Assembly (NCBI GenBank): GCA_019096195.1
Contig: JAGTXK010000115.1
Span: forward strand, 19,807 to 83,806
DNA from: Boletus sp. NGJ
Lineage: Eukaryota; Basidiomycota; Agaricomycetes; Boletales; Boletaceae
DNA length: 64,000 bases
Direction: 5' to 3'
In this document: one piece after another, positions 47,392-60,574 of the stretch
How positions within the stretch are numbered: position 1 is the first letter of the stretch
Layout of the letters: every line of letters starts with the position of its first letter
Notes under the pieces: generated by a model
What the model was told of the DNA's origin: nothing
The model's input: the letters and a program-made list of their open reading frames with translations, nothing else
Database searches by the model: none
Translations under genes and position numbers: made by a program

Positions 47392-50300
47392 ATGCTTAGG
47401 GTTTACCTCTTAGTTGCTTGTATCTGCGTGCTTGTAGCCTCAGTCCTCTACATCTTCTACTTCAACCGCCTCGTCGCGGCGGTCATCGGGCTATTCCTCA
47501 GAATCAGGTGCTGGAATAAAGGTGAATCAAGCATATGGATTCAGATTGGTGAGTACTCTGCACTCGAATAAGAGGCTCACGGAAGCAAACCATGGACTTC
47601 AACTAGGGTCCATCCACTTTTCGATTCTCGCTGGCAGAATTCTCCTTAAAGATATTCTATATCACTCAAGCAATCAGACAATCAAAATTGTCAAAGCGCA
47701 GGTTTCCTGGAGGTATTGGTTGCGCGTTCCTGCGACCGAGGATGACCTGAATCGTGCTCATGTCGGCGGAGAGGACTGTGTGCCCATTTTCTTCCTTGTC
47801 TTTCGTCGAAATTAGCTGATGGACACCCTTGCAGTTAACCAGACACATGTACTTCCTTCATGCCGCGTCAAAGTTTCTGCGCAAGGATTCGAGTGGTTTC
47901 TGTATAACAGAACTGCAGCATACGATCATATCCTTTCTCAGATGCGACCCAAAGAAACGCAGGCTCCTGAAGAATCTGAACCTCGCCGCCACTTTTCCCG
48001 TACTTCAGCCTTGGAAGGTAAGTCCGGCACTCTTCCTCCTGTCACTATTTCCTAAGAAATCCCGCCAGGCCTCTATCCTCCGTCTGCGTTAGCCAGTATC
48101 AAGCCACCCCCCATGATTCATGCTGCCATAAATTGGATTAAACGGCAAATGCCATACCTCGATCCTAAGGACTTGCTTCCAATATCCATCGAGGTCTTCA
48201 AATTGGCCATTGTCTGCGGTAATTCATCAACACCGAACTTCATGGTTGCTGAATGCCATAGAGCAGACGGTACATTTGGGATTGTACGGGTATGATGCCG
48301 AATGCCTCTCAAGTTGCACCATACACTTCGCTGATATCTGACCTAGGCAAGATCAAAGTGCGACCTTTACAAGCAACTCTTGAACTTCAAGTTCCAAAAT
48401 GCTCTCGTCCGTCTTGTAGAAAACGAACACTACCGAGGATCTATGACCGACATGGGCCATACTATTCGAACACAAGCGGAAACATCCGCGTCAGTGGCCA
48501 ATCTAGTCTCTTGTGATGTCATCTAACACACTGTAGTTACGCAGATCGCATTCCGCTAAACTATTTATCTTTTGGGACATTCTTGAAAGTATGGAGGGGA
48601 ATTAGGTTGTACTCTGCATTGTTTTCTCCCGACTATTTATCGTCCAGTGGGTTCAAGGGAAGAACATTCATGTCCTACAGGAAGAGTCTGGATGAAAGTA
48701 ACTTTGTCGGCGGTGACTTCACAAAACTCGAGTATGCGATCGAGCGTCGAATTGTAGAAGCTCCAATGCTGGAACTCTCTTATTACGCGGACGTTGTTGG
48801 TGAAGTCCCCGCCGAGCTTGATGGTCCAAAAGGGATAGGATTGGAGTCCTATGACATTGGAAATGGTGATCTGCCTCCTGAGTGGGGAATCGACCTGGTC
48901 ATTCGCAATGGTGTAATACGGTACGGTCCGTGGGCAGACCGACAGCGGTGAGATTCTTGATGCACATGTGACGCGGCTTTCTGACGATTAGTTGAAGGGC
49001 TCACCTTCAGCGAGCTTTTTTCCCTCCCACCTTCTATGACTTAGAGGTATCCCAGCGTCTCAAGCCTGGGGACAAACGGATATGGACTGCAATGAAGATT
49101 TTCCTCGAATTGCGCGACGAAACCACTTTGGATCTCCCATTCCGCGAAGCGTCAAAGAACTGGCAATGGGACGGTATTGCGGACACCCCGAAATTCCGGA
49201 CACGAGAACACGCTTCCCTCCACGTCGCCGCTGGAGATAGCTCTTCAATTAGTTTTCTTATTCCAATGGTCATAGGGCCAGATGGATACGAGTCTCGGCT
49301 GGAAGTGCATCTTGACACCATCGAGGTCACATCGAGTCTGAATGACATCAAAGTTATCACCGCAGAATCTTGTCGAGTGAGTAGGCCTGGCAGCACAACT
49401 TATATGTTTTGGCTTGACCATGTATAGGTTTCTACAGCGCTCCCTTCCCCCCTCAAATGGAATGCGGAGCGTCAATGGTCATTTTCCGTCTCCTTGCGGC
49501 AGCCAGTCATCTTTCTTTTGAGGGATCATATCAACATGATTACCGACCTTTCTCGTGATTGGGCCAGCAGCGAACCCACGGAGTTGCATCATTTTGTGCC
49601 AACTGTCTACTCATTGGAGCTCCACCTGCATCATTTTGGTTTAAACTTGTATGCCAACGATCAGAATATCATCGACAAGCCCCTGATCAACGACGAGAAC
49701 AGTGTGTGCATCTTATTTCTGGAGGTCCGGTCTTAATTGACCTTCTATCAGCTATGGTTAACTTGCGAGCTACTCGGCTTTGGGCGATGGCGACGATCCC
49801 GTCGAACGTGTATCTACCGGAAGCTACAACGATCTCCTTTGCGGCTGATATCCCAGAACTCTCCGTCTGCATGTGTTTGCCCAAGTGGAATACTCAGTTT
49901 CTTTACAACCAGGGCAACGAGCATCACATTCTGCAAGCAAGGAAATTCCGCATTGATGGTACCTACCATTACTGGGCGGAAGTTCACCCAGACAACATCG
50001 AGCAGCTTAAAGTTGCTATATTGGTGCGCCGCTTGTCTTAAGTATTCTTTCATGTACGAAGTTGAGAACAGGCTGGTGATGTCGCCATGAAAACTTTGGG
50101 CTGGGCGATCAGATATTTCATGGTCCTACGTGACAATTACTTTGGCTCCTTCACCCACTTCTCTACACTGACAGAGTATCTGGAGAAACGGAGCAGAGGC
50201 GAAGTGGGTGATCCTATTGAGAAGAAGTGGCGACCAGAAAAGGTGAGTATGTACCATTGGGTGTGAATTATTCCCTCAAGTGATGCACAGACAAATATGC

Positions 50301-53300
50301 TTCAAGTCGAATTAACTTTAGCAGTTCAACATGGATCTCTGTTACTTCCTGCGGGTTTACCTGGCTTTGAAAAACATGCGAGTATGGCGACCGCAAAGGA
50401 CACTGGCACTTCGCTGTACCTTGCATTCCCTGAATTGCAAATCGATTTTCGGTTACACGATTATTTTATGGGTAAGCGATAACTACGGTAATCACAGATG
50501 GGTTTCTCATACTGTTATAGATATGTCGCTCAATGTTGGTGAGATCAGGGGGTGTATCATGAAGGCATGTCCGGAAGGTGAATTCTTCCGTGATACAAGG
50601 CGACACTTCAAAGAGACGCTTGTCGTCGATGGTAGGTGGTTATTAGAATGTCTGAAGATGCACGCCAATTTGTTCTAGGTATGGAGATCACCGCCAACAG
50701 ACTTTTCGGGCCTCCACCGCGAACACGCACGTATGTATGTGTATGGGAAATTGCTCTGGGCCATGTGAAAACCCTTGGAACGCCCTTGGAAAGTCGTGCT
50801 ATACTCGCGGTCGTTGATGCGTTCCGAATACACTTCACGGATGTCGCGAACGCTCCTGCGAACGAGTTCAGTGTTCCTCTTGACCCAGATTGTGTGTAAA
50901 TTTTTTATTTTATTTTTAACATGGCATTTTTGATGATCATCCTAGTGACGTACGTGAAGCTTTCCTTGAAGGCTTTGAAAGTCACTTGCCTTGCTGGAGC
51001 AGCTGCCGTCGATTTGGACGTGTCAAAAGGGCTTACTTTGCATACAAACGACTTACAGGGTCAACTTTGCGGCAAATCTCTCAGTCTGAGGCTACCTCTT
51101 GCCTCCGTAAAAGCCTTGGTCACTTCGGATACTTCCCGGAAATCGTGGTCTGAAGCTGCTGCTATGGACTTCGACTTCGTACTCGACTCGTTCACTTGCC
51201 GAGAGACAAGTCGCAATCCTCAGGGTACATTCTTACACGAGCAGGACCTCTTGACTCAGAGAGCTCGACACCTGTTCAGTCAACTCGCAGAGGCCCGACT
51301 TAATTTTGGAGGTAAATCGCATGTTTCAGGGCACACTGGACCACGTCGCCCGTCCCACCGCGTGCACCGGAACGATCTTTATCTTCCGCCACTCATCCTC
51401 CCACGGTTCGACCGCATACAGAATTCTGGTGTTCAGCGACAGCAACAATATTCCAGCCCTCTTCCTCGTTGGTCTCAGCTTCCCCAGCTGTCGGAATCGG
51501 ACGGGGAAAATATATCTGAGGCAGATAGGGACGCACGTTTAGCACGAAGTCGCATCTTTCAACCAATTCCAACAAACAATGTAGACGACTCCGAACCACC
51601 CATCTCGGACGACGAGTCGGATGATGTCGATTTAACAGACGACGGATCGTCTGAAAGCGACTGGTCTGCAAGTCCGGGTACGTAGTAAGACGATATATTG
51701 GAGTTACCTGACCATCCACACAGAAGAAAATATGCTCCTCCATCACTACGAACGGTTCACTAAGCGTTATAGAGAGTGCTCGTTGGACGACATATCAAGC
51801 CGTGAAGGCTCGCCTTTTGTCACGCTGAGAGTACGTACACTCACCCAGAAGATTAGTACACTTGATTATATGGTGTGTTAGGACCCTCCGGCCTTCAGTT
51901 TCCAGAGGCCGAAAAACCTCTCAAAACCATCGTCATTGACCCCTCGACGCAAGGCGGAATTATCTGCTTGTCCCGATTCAAGATCCATGGTTCGCATCCA
52001 GTGCATCCATGGTATCGAGGTTTTTGTCACTCCACTCCTGCTTGTTCTTTTGTCTCGCCTCAAGGATGCGAATGAACAATATGTAACCTGATCTTTCTCT
52101 TTAATTGACACATGACTCAACCTTGGCACAGGACCTCAGCGCAGAGCTGATTTTGGATGTTGTTCTTGCACGGCAATTGTCCAATTTTGCGTCCTCGGAG
52201 AAAGGTGTCTCCTTGTCATCTACAGCCTTCGATATTTTGGTACATTCTGCGCGTATTCAGGTATTGGAGCAGATCCTATTGAACAGGGGTAGAACCGGCC
52301 CTTCATCAGTCGCAGGTGGCCCTGGAGACAACCAGGCTGTCGATGTTGTCATGCACAGTTCACTCACGAATTTACATATTCGAACCGTTTCACAAGCGCA
52401 ACGTGCTGCGGTGTCCGTCCAAGTGACCTTTGACGAATTCTCCATCGGGCTTGGTAGACTACCACCTTCCGCGGGTGTTATCCTTGAATCACCGCAGCCA
52501 GAGTTCTGCTTGTCGCTCTACAATTTCCAGGCGAGCCATGCATACAACCATGTCGACATTTCCTCCGGAAACTTCACAATCCAGATGGGGCCATCAGACC
52601 CGGAATATATAACTTCCCTGCTAATCGCGGCAAAGAATCGTGCGGGGATGCTATCGACTATCTATCAGGAGTGGAGAACTGGATCCGCCACATCATTACC
52701 CACCCTCATGCGACACATCCTCTGGCTCACGAGAAACGATGCTCTTGTGGATCCCCTTTCCATCATACAGCCATCATTTTTGGTTCAACGAGGGCTCCCG
52801 CACGCTGTGCGGACTAACGGTCCACTCAGATTGTTGTTCTACCTTCGCTCATGTTTGCGACACTGTGATCTGACCTCCGACTCCTCGCAGTGGAGCGGAG
52901 ATCAAGAAGTGCGGCAGCTCATAAAATCTCGTTTGGCCAATCTTATGGTAGATTTGGATACGCTCGACGAGATGAATACCAATATCTGGGATCTATTATT
53001 CCCCCCCGAGAATCCCACCCCTACGAAGCCCTTTCCCGCTCAACTATCCGTGACGTGTGGTATTGGAACTACGCGCCTGACTATCTTGTCCGTCTCCTCG
53101 AAGTCTCACAGTTACATCACGAGTTCCATGCTGCGATTCCAATATCAGTTTAACCCACTCATTCAGTCCCACTCGACATCTCACACTCCACTTCCTACAC
53201 AAACAACTCAACAGATCGCTATACTTGGCGTCGCCGATGTCTCACTAATTGCCTCCCCTCACCTCGTCGACTTTGCTCGGGGTGCAATTCGTGTCAATAA

Positions 53301-56300
53301 GTATTGGCAGAGTGATCCCACCCTTGATGATCACCCTACTTCAGCCAACCATCCACCATCCCAATCCATCTTGGTGACCCATGTTGGAAACATGAGCATT
53401 CGTGCTGGAGCAGAGAATCTCACTTTCGAGGTCGCTGGTTCTTCACTGGATTTCTCCTCCTCTCTCGTTCGCCCGGACATTGGGACGGAGACTACAAGCG
53501 GTGTATTCGCGTTCAGCGATATTCACATCCGAGCTCGATCCAAGGGCGCCGATACAGGTGTCTCTGAGCAGGATATCCTAGCGTCACTGGCGTTGGCCAA
53601 TGGGAAAATTGATGCAGCCCAGCGCCATGACCTAGCATCAAAAACACTTCGGGCCATTTTCGGACTTGAAGAGATTCTGGTCAGCGTTCCGCGCAGCGCC
53701 ATCCGGCTGTACCGCTTCGTGGAAGAGTGGCGGGCTGACTTCCTTCCTGGTGTCGAGGCCACGGCGGAGACACTCGTCTCAGAATTGAAACGGAGTAGCA
53801 TGTCGACGGTATCTAAGCCCTCATTGGCGCATAGCGCAGAACGGCTTTCTACTGTTCTACATGTCAACGGACGCGTTGCTAGACTAGGTATCACTCTCCA
53901 AGTGATGAGGGGAACATGGTTGTCTTGGACCGTAGAAGATACGACTGGATTCATTTCCTCCTCACCCACTGCACCCTCGAAACGGACCCACGATTTTGGT
54001 TTGCAACTAGGGTCGCAGGGATTCACTATAACCTACAGGTCTCGCAGCATGGAGAATTCCATAGGATCTCCTCGCGTCAAGTTTATCCTACCCGCTCTCA
54101 CTTTGACAGGACACCAAGGCAAGGGTGGTATTGAGCTACTTGGCGCCCTAGACTTCGTGAACATCATGATCAAACCCACCCACATGGACACCGTCCTCGT
54201 GGTGCAGCAAAAGTTCGGCCAAGACTTTACGGACCTGTTAGATTTGATCCGAGAGACTCGTCAGAAACATTCCGCCGTCTCCGAGCCCAAACGAACAACC
54301 GGAATGCCCGGCAAGTTCATCGTGCACGTTAATGTCAAGGGTTTCAGGCTGGGGTTGGAGGGCCCCTCGTCTGTGTTCCATTTGGAGTGCCAAGATGTCT
54401 GGGGAGACATTGGCAAAGAGGACAATAAATTAGAATGGAAGGTTCAGCTCCGCAATCTCGCGCTCTCACTGGCACCGCGCACCAGTGTGGCCTCCCATGA
54501 GTATGGGTTCGACGTTAACGAGAAGTCGGCATTCGTGATCATCGACATCACTACATCGGCGAATGACGGGGTCTTAAAAGTTTCTGTGCCAAAAATTCAT
54601 GCCGTCATGCAACCAAGCTCTATCAGCGAGCTCGGTGACTTCGTTGATTATCACCAGGTATGTATCCTTCTGCGACATGAACGTCATATTTAATGATCTC
54701 TAGGCCGAGCTACTCGCCCGGAGGCAACAAAGAGCTGCTGAATTGGAAGCATTTAAGGAGAAAACTAAAAGCATTCTAAGGACCTTCGAAATGCAGACCC
54801 CGAATTCCGAAGTGGACAAGCCATCGTGGCTAAGCAAGCACACTGTATTGGTGGAGATAGAGCGAATAGGGGTGGCCTTCCCTTTAGCATTGAATCGGAG
54901 CGTTGGATTATCGCAGTGGCCTAGTCAAGATCAGACATCCATTCGCGCGTTCTTGTTCTCCGTACGACGGATCAGATTCAGTTCCCAGAAAGGAGAAGCA
55001 GGCCAGATGAACACCAGAGAACTATCTTTCCAGTTCGTTAACCGGTAGGCTGCCCTTGCTCATATGCGATCACACGCTGACCCACGCGCAGATTTAGACA
55101 GGATGTAACCACGGATTTCAATTCGGATAGCCACCAAACTCGCAATCGCTTGGTTTACCCCCAAATGAAGGCCCAACTTCGCTCAGAAACATCACTCTCC
55201 AAACACCAAATCTGGATCACTGCCAATATCACCGGTTTTATCCTGGACCTCGATTCTTCGATCTCAGATTGTGTTTTCTCTTTGATTGACGTCTATCGTC
55301 AAGGGAGGGAGAGGATGGAGCGTCTCGCCAGTAATATCCCTCAAGGGGCGGCCCCTCAACCCCCAGAACCGTTTTCCGCCGTAATTGCTCTGGCCGACGA
55401 ACAGCCCAGCTCAAATATCAATATCTTTGGGGCCTTCGTCTCTGAAAGTGGAGAGATCCGTGTACATAGCGAAGGGAGACATGAGAGGGCGATGTCTTCT
55501 GTATTCCCGGACGATGTTGATGATTCTCTGCCAATGACAGACACGGAGCTGATCAAATTGCCAGTCGTGTCCGCATGGATAGAGTATCGAACGTCCTCGA
55601 ACGTCAGCGCCATCCCTCAGTCACTGCAACCATCCATTTTAATTTTCAAGGCCAAGATACATCCCAGTCAGAACACTCTCAGGCCCACTCTACTACCATT
55701 TGTCTCGGACATCACCAACTTCGTACAAATGCGCATGCGGATGACCACCCGTCATGACGAGCTCTCCAACCGTTCGGTGGTGTCTGAAAGCAGTGGGCCG
55801 GTATCCTCCTCACCTCCCGCCGTAGCACCGGATCTTCAGAAGACCACCAGATTGCAGATCAACTTTTCACTCCGTATCGACCAATCGACGCTCGAATTCA
55901 CGTGTCAACCCGATGTCAACGTCCTGGCGGCCTTGCGGTGGGAAAGTGGAGGGTTTGTAGTGAGCATCTCTCCTAGTACAAACAGGGTAACCTTCACCGG
56001 CTCTGTCGATGGCCTCACAGTGGGCCTGAAGCACGGGTTCCTGAGTGAAGACTGTGTCAATCTAGCTGCCCGTAACCTTGCGTTTTCGCTGGCGCTCGCC
56101 AAGCCCGAAGATCCTGTCAGGAACATTGACAACACGGTATCTTTGGTCGTAAGCACCGACATGTCGGGCGGTATACGGTTTTCACGTCTACAAGACATGC
56201 TGTGCTTCAAGGCAGTATGGTTGGACCGTATTCCGCTTATTGCCTCGGAGCACACATCTCCGGATGCGTCTGGTATTCTCCCACCTGCCCCACGCATCGC

Positions 56301-58068
56301 CAGTCCTGTGGATAAGCAAGAAGTCACTACAGCAATCATCATCCGCGTACGTTCAATTGAAGTCAATGTCGACCTTGGCCAATCCATTAGCAATGTCACG
56401 CTCAACATGAAAGACACCCTCATCTGCACAAGATTTTCGGAGAGATGTCGAGAGCTGTCTCTATCCATCTCAGATGTTGCTATATTCGCGAAGGGGAATA
56501 TATCTGGCCACGTCACCGTGGCGGACTGCATGTTCCACACCATCAGTAGGAATGGGGATGCTCTACTGTCGAAATCTACTTCCGCGAGGTTGTTAGAGCT
56601 CACTATGACCAGCGGTCCCCTGAGCGCTGAGCTAGAGTCGGAGCATCAGCGTTTGCTGGTTTACCGGTCAGTCTCGTGCCAAGTAGCAGACAATATAATT
56701 GATTTTCGTTGCAGTGCGGATCCGATGCAGGTGGATATTCACGACGACTGGTCGCTTATCTCAACAACCGGAGACAAGGATCGGCCACTTCTTCTTGCAT
56801 TCACTGTTCATGGCAAAGAAATTACCGCCTTGGCCACAATATCTACCATCCCTAAGCTCATGCTCTATGTCAACAGATTCAAAGCAAACATTGCCGTTCA
56901 ACGGGCTGGAGCTAGTCGGGAATCTGAGGCCTTCCGCGCTACTCAAGGCCCTAGGCCGGACAAGCCACTTACCGAAGTGGCCGCTGCTTTCTTGCAGTCC
57001 GCAAGGACCAAGTTTAAAGAAGTAGAGACAGACATCTCTCACCTGGTTCGCCAACAGATGAGCTTTAGGCTCGAGATGCTCAGACTCATCATGTTCCCTC
57101 GCTCGATGGCGGATACCGAGCTTGCGCAGTTCATTGGTCGCGACGTACACGCCAGTCTAAACCGAACCGTACTGGACAGTTTGCCGTCTCGCAGAGAAGT
57201 TCACCTGTCGTTCACCTCTCTGGATATCTCCAAATTCAGTCAGCTTCAGTCACTTCTGCCGTCGACCGCCACCATCTCACAGGATCCATCCTGGGTATCA
57301 TCACTCTTCAAGAACCCCCTCGAGTCAAACATCGTTGGTCTACCCTCCATGAAGATGCTGATGATCACCGAAGAGTTCGTCCAAGACTTCACAGCCCGCC
57401 TGGTATATGATTTCTACAGTACATTTCAGGGAGGAGATAAAAGCCCAGAAGACATCTATATTACACTCAACATGGCGCTATACGCGTGGCTCACGGGGCT
57501 GCGGAAAAATCTGTCGAGGGAATTGGAACAGGTGCAGGGATCAACGAACACACAGCTGAGCAGTCCTCCTGCACCACCTTTGAGAAAAAGGGGTGTGGGA
57601 TCTGGTATTGAGGTATTATCAGGATCCACAGCACCACATGCAGGAGACAGCACTATTTCGCTGTTGTTGACGAAGAACCAGGTCGGAGCCAGTACATCCT
57701 CTGCTCCTGCTGATGATGGTACCCCGGTGATGGACTCCACTTCCTTGGCCAGGCGGTTGACGCAACCGCACGAGGGGGAGAGTAACATTTCGCCCTCAGC
57801 TCCTGGACCGTTGAGCGGCTCTGGAAAACTGACATTGGTGTACGAACCTAGAGAAAGGAAGATACAACGATTGACAATGCGTCAGTTGGGGGAGGCCACA
57901 CCAGATGTGATGCATCCCTTCTTCAAGAAGTCGGGGTTCAACCTCGAAGATTCACTACCACAATATGTTCATGAATTCGCAACGACGCCTCTGGAGGAGA
58001 TCATGGAGGCACTCTTGACCTTGTACAGCCGGCAGCTGGGGCCGGACAGGACGGAAAGGAACTACTAG
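47392..58068 (+). CDS. CSF1: Csf1, bridge-like lipid transfer protein (BLTP1 family)
   Basis: Twenty exons: 47392-47548, 47607-47777, 47835-48017, 48069-48289, 48347-48489, 48537-48947, 48998-49376, 49428-49701, 49752-50023, 50072-50242, 50291-50471, 50521-50631, 50679-50891, 50946-51677, 51724-51830, 51882-52082, 52132-54657, 54704-55044, 55092-56666, 56715-58068; 3240 aa (yeast Csf1 is about 2960). The N-terminus is a membrane anchor (LLVACICVLVASVLYIFYFN) followed by the family's most conserved stretch: WNKGESSIWIQIGSIHFSI, RILLKDILYHSSNQTIKIVK. Further on are FEWFLYNRTAAYD, EAPMLELSYYADVVGEVP, EWGIDLVIRNG, YFMVLRDNYFGSFTHFSTL and many beta-strand repeats expected of an RBG groove. Csf1/BLTP1 carries phospholipid from the ER at contact sites, for GPI-anchor synthesis and cold growth. 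A stop-free 48-bp intron at 56667-56714 was inferred because its removal gives VYRADPMQVDIHDDW. Confidence 0.92.
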
Positions 58069-58243
58069 ACATAAAGTTGAATCACTATACTTTATCTTAT
58101 GCCAACTTCAATAATTTGGGTTATTCAACATTACGATGCATGTTTTGTGGGATTGCTAATTTGGTGTTCAACGTTCATGGTTCAGTCGAGCCAGATTGGC
58201 AGGAGCAGAATGTGTCATTGAATCAATAAGTGAGCAACCTAAC

Positions 58244-59204
58244 TTATCTACCAGAGGGTCCACCTGCGCCTACGTTGAAGACACTCAACAACGCGAAACA
58301 TCCGTAGAGGAGGCCAACAGGATATGCAACTAATAAATGTTGCTCTGACATGCGCAGCACCGCCACGAAGATGCCCGATGCAGAGAAGGTGCACCAAACG
58401 ATTGAGAGCAAAGAGAGCAGGTAGCCAACAATTCCACTAGGTGTACACGTCCGTAAGCGGATGGGCTCGAACGAAGTGGGTAGCACATACTCGAGCGTCA
58501 CGACTACGCTTACTGCACCGACACCGACCATTGGGAGTAAGCAGTAGCCCAAAACAGACACGACGCGGTAAACGTCGATACCTTTGTCGGACATGAGGTT
58601 GAGAAGGGTGTATATCGACATCGACCCCAGTAAGCCGAAACCATAAATATACCCAAACTGCGGTTTTCCGGACTATTGGATTTTGTAAGTCGGGTGGTGA
58701 CTACTGTCGAAAGATCACTGACCAGAAGTAGAAGCATTCCAAACAAGAAGAAGAAAAGGAGAGGACCTGCGAGGTCGGCATCGTCCATAATATGCTCATC
58801 CACTTGCTGCAGTGGATTGAGGACGGTCATGGATTTGGCGCGTATATGCGAAAAGTTGATGCCCAGTTCTGCAGGCTTGATTTGAAACGGATACCCAAGA
58901 GTTCGTACGTCGCCTCACCTTCTAGCAATGGAGGCTCGCCTTCGAATCCACCGGTGCCAAAGGCAGTCCACCAACCGGCGGGCTGCTGAATGGTACCGCC
59001 GTACACCTGAGCGACGCTTCCAGATGCCATTGAGCCTGAAGTGCCCATGTTGCCTTCTAAACTAGAACGCGAGCCAGGATAGAACTGGCCCTGGTCAGAG
59101 CCCGCGGCGTAGAATTGGAGGGGTACATTTTGCTGGGCATGCATTGGATAGTAAGGGCTGTGAGAGGAAGACGCGCCATAATGGTTGTTCGGGTCTTGCC
59201 ACAT
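58244..59204 (-). CDS. YIP1: Yip1-family Golgi/ER membrane protein
   Basis: Exons 58919-59204, 58723-58868, 58244-58672; 286 aa. Yip1/YIPF5 binds Ypt/Rab GTPases and acts in COPII vesicle formation at the ER-Golgi boundary. The N-terminal 95 residues are hydrophilic and Gly/Ser/Gln-rich. Next comes the family core LGINFSHIRAKSMTVLNPL, QVDEHIMDDADLAGPLLFF, KPQFGYIYGFGLLGSMSIYT and LNLMSDKGIDVYRVVSVLGY, with five membrane spans to the C-terminus. Both introns are 50 bp and fall at conserved junctions. It is divergent from NSA2 with 181 bp between the starts. Confidence 0.95.
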
Positions 59205-59385
59205 TACGACTTGTGTGAGTGGGTATGGTAGATCTAAAGGGACTCTGAACGAGAAATACGTTGGACGCGGTCGTGGTCGTGGTCGTGGTCGTGTCCGATA
59301 ACCGCGCTCGTCGCTTCACCTTTGGCGATAACTTGCAAGCTCGGCATTTGCCGCCGCCCTCTGTGACTGTACACTCCCTTGCACA
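59205..59385. promoter_or_regulatory. Bidirectional promoter region, YIP1 / NSA2
   Basis: 181 bp between divergent start codons. It contains a perfect hexanucleotide repeat, four copies of GGTCGT at 59269-59292, described separately. No other element was recognised. Confidence 0.5.
59269..59292. repeat. Hexanucleotide tandem repeat (GGTCGT)x4
   Basis: Four perfect copies of GGTCGT, flanked by GACGC on the left and GTCC on the right. It sits in the short promoter shared by YIP1 and NSA2 and could be transcribed as 5' UTR of either gene. Confidence 0.9.
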
Positions 59386-60428
59386 ATGGCAAGTCCACTC
59401 TCCGCCCCTGCTCTGTTCCTTTACTGACACCTTGGACAGCCGCAGGTATTTAAGATGAGCTAGCAAAGCTTTTACACTGTCTGATCTACGAGCTGTAGAA
59501 TGAGTATATCGAGGAACATATCAAACGGCATGGCAGACGACTTGACTACTACGAACGGAAGTAAGTAACTCTAGTAATATATCCATCCGATCTATCCAAA
59601 CTGACCTCACCAGGCGTAAGAGGGAGGCCCGCGCTGCCCACAAGTCGTCCGCAGTTGCCCAGCAGACATTCGGTTTGAAGGCAAAAATCCTTCATGCGAA
59701 GCGTTACGCAGAAAAGGTCCAGCTCAAGAAGACACTCAAAGCACACGACGAACGCAACGTCAAGCAGGCAGACGCTTCCGCCGTCCCAGATGGTGCCCTA
59801 CCTACCTACCTTCTGGACCGTGAGGGACAAAAAGATGCCAAGGCACTCTCATCGGCGATCAAACAGAAACGCAAAGACAAGGCCGCAAAATACTCTGTTC
59901 CACTACCCAAGGTTCGGGGTATCGCTGAAGATGAGATGTTCAAGGTCATCAAGACTGGCAAGAGTAAGAGCAAATCGTGGAAGCGGATGGTAACAAAAGC
60001 CACTTTTGTTGGCGAAGGTTTTACACGAAAGCCCGTCAAGATGGAACGGTTTATCAGACCGATGGCTCTGCGATACAAAAAAGCTAACGTCACCCATCGT
60101 GAGCGCGTGCAGTGTTGATTTGGTGTCATTATTCAATCCTTTAAAAAGCCGACCTAAAAGCAACGTTCCAGTTGCAGATATTAGGCGTCAAGAAAAACCC
60201 CCAATCACCGATCTATACGCAGCTCGGTGTTTTGACCAAGGGGACAGTGATTGAAGTCAATGTCTCAGAGTTGGGAATGGTTACTACTGGAGGCAAGGTT
60301 GTGTTCGGCAAGTACGCACAACTAACCAACAATCCAGAGAATGATGGCTGCGTGAACGCGGTACTTCGTGAGTTTCCCTCCTCTCCTAGGTGTACCTTAC
60401 TAAGGTCTGTTGGACTACAGTCGTATAG
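59386..60428 (+). CDS. NSA2: Ribosome biogenesis protein Nsa2
   Basis: Exons 59386-59388, 59440-59445, 59499-59560, 59614-60098, 60149-60367, 60421-60428; 260 aa, near identical in length to yeast and human Nsa2. Nsa2 is an essential factor in 60S pre-ribosome (27SB rRNA) maturation in the nucleolus. Sequence marks: [100 protein letters not shown] and the end [12 protein letters not shown]. The N-terminus MPQNEY requires an unusual structure: the ATG alone in exon 1, a GC-AG intron (GCAAGT donor), a 6-nt exon CCGCAG, and a normal intron. No plain ORF gives an acceptable start, because an in-frame TAG directly precedes AAT GAG. Confidence 0.93.
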
Positions 60429-60574
60429 AGTCACCTATGGTGCTACAACGTGTTCGAGTATTTGGAGTAGTATTACCTGTTCACGATGCCATGTATCCTA
60501 GAGACTTGTGCCAAATGTAATATTGTTGTTAGTGAATGTTTTGCCAAGGCCAATATCATACTTGGATTCAATCC

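Noticed and set aside
48589-48647. Possible 59-bp intron in CSF1 (GTATGG..TCCAG)
   Set aside because: Removing it shifts the frame into a stop soon after, while reading through keeps the conserved EAPMLELSYYADVV segment in frame.
53523-56603. Long minus-strand frames (53523-54026 and 55905-56603)
   Set aside because: They lie fully antisense to the long CSF1 exons; open antisense frames are expected from the codon use there.
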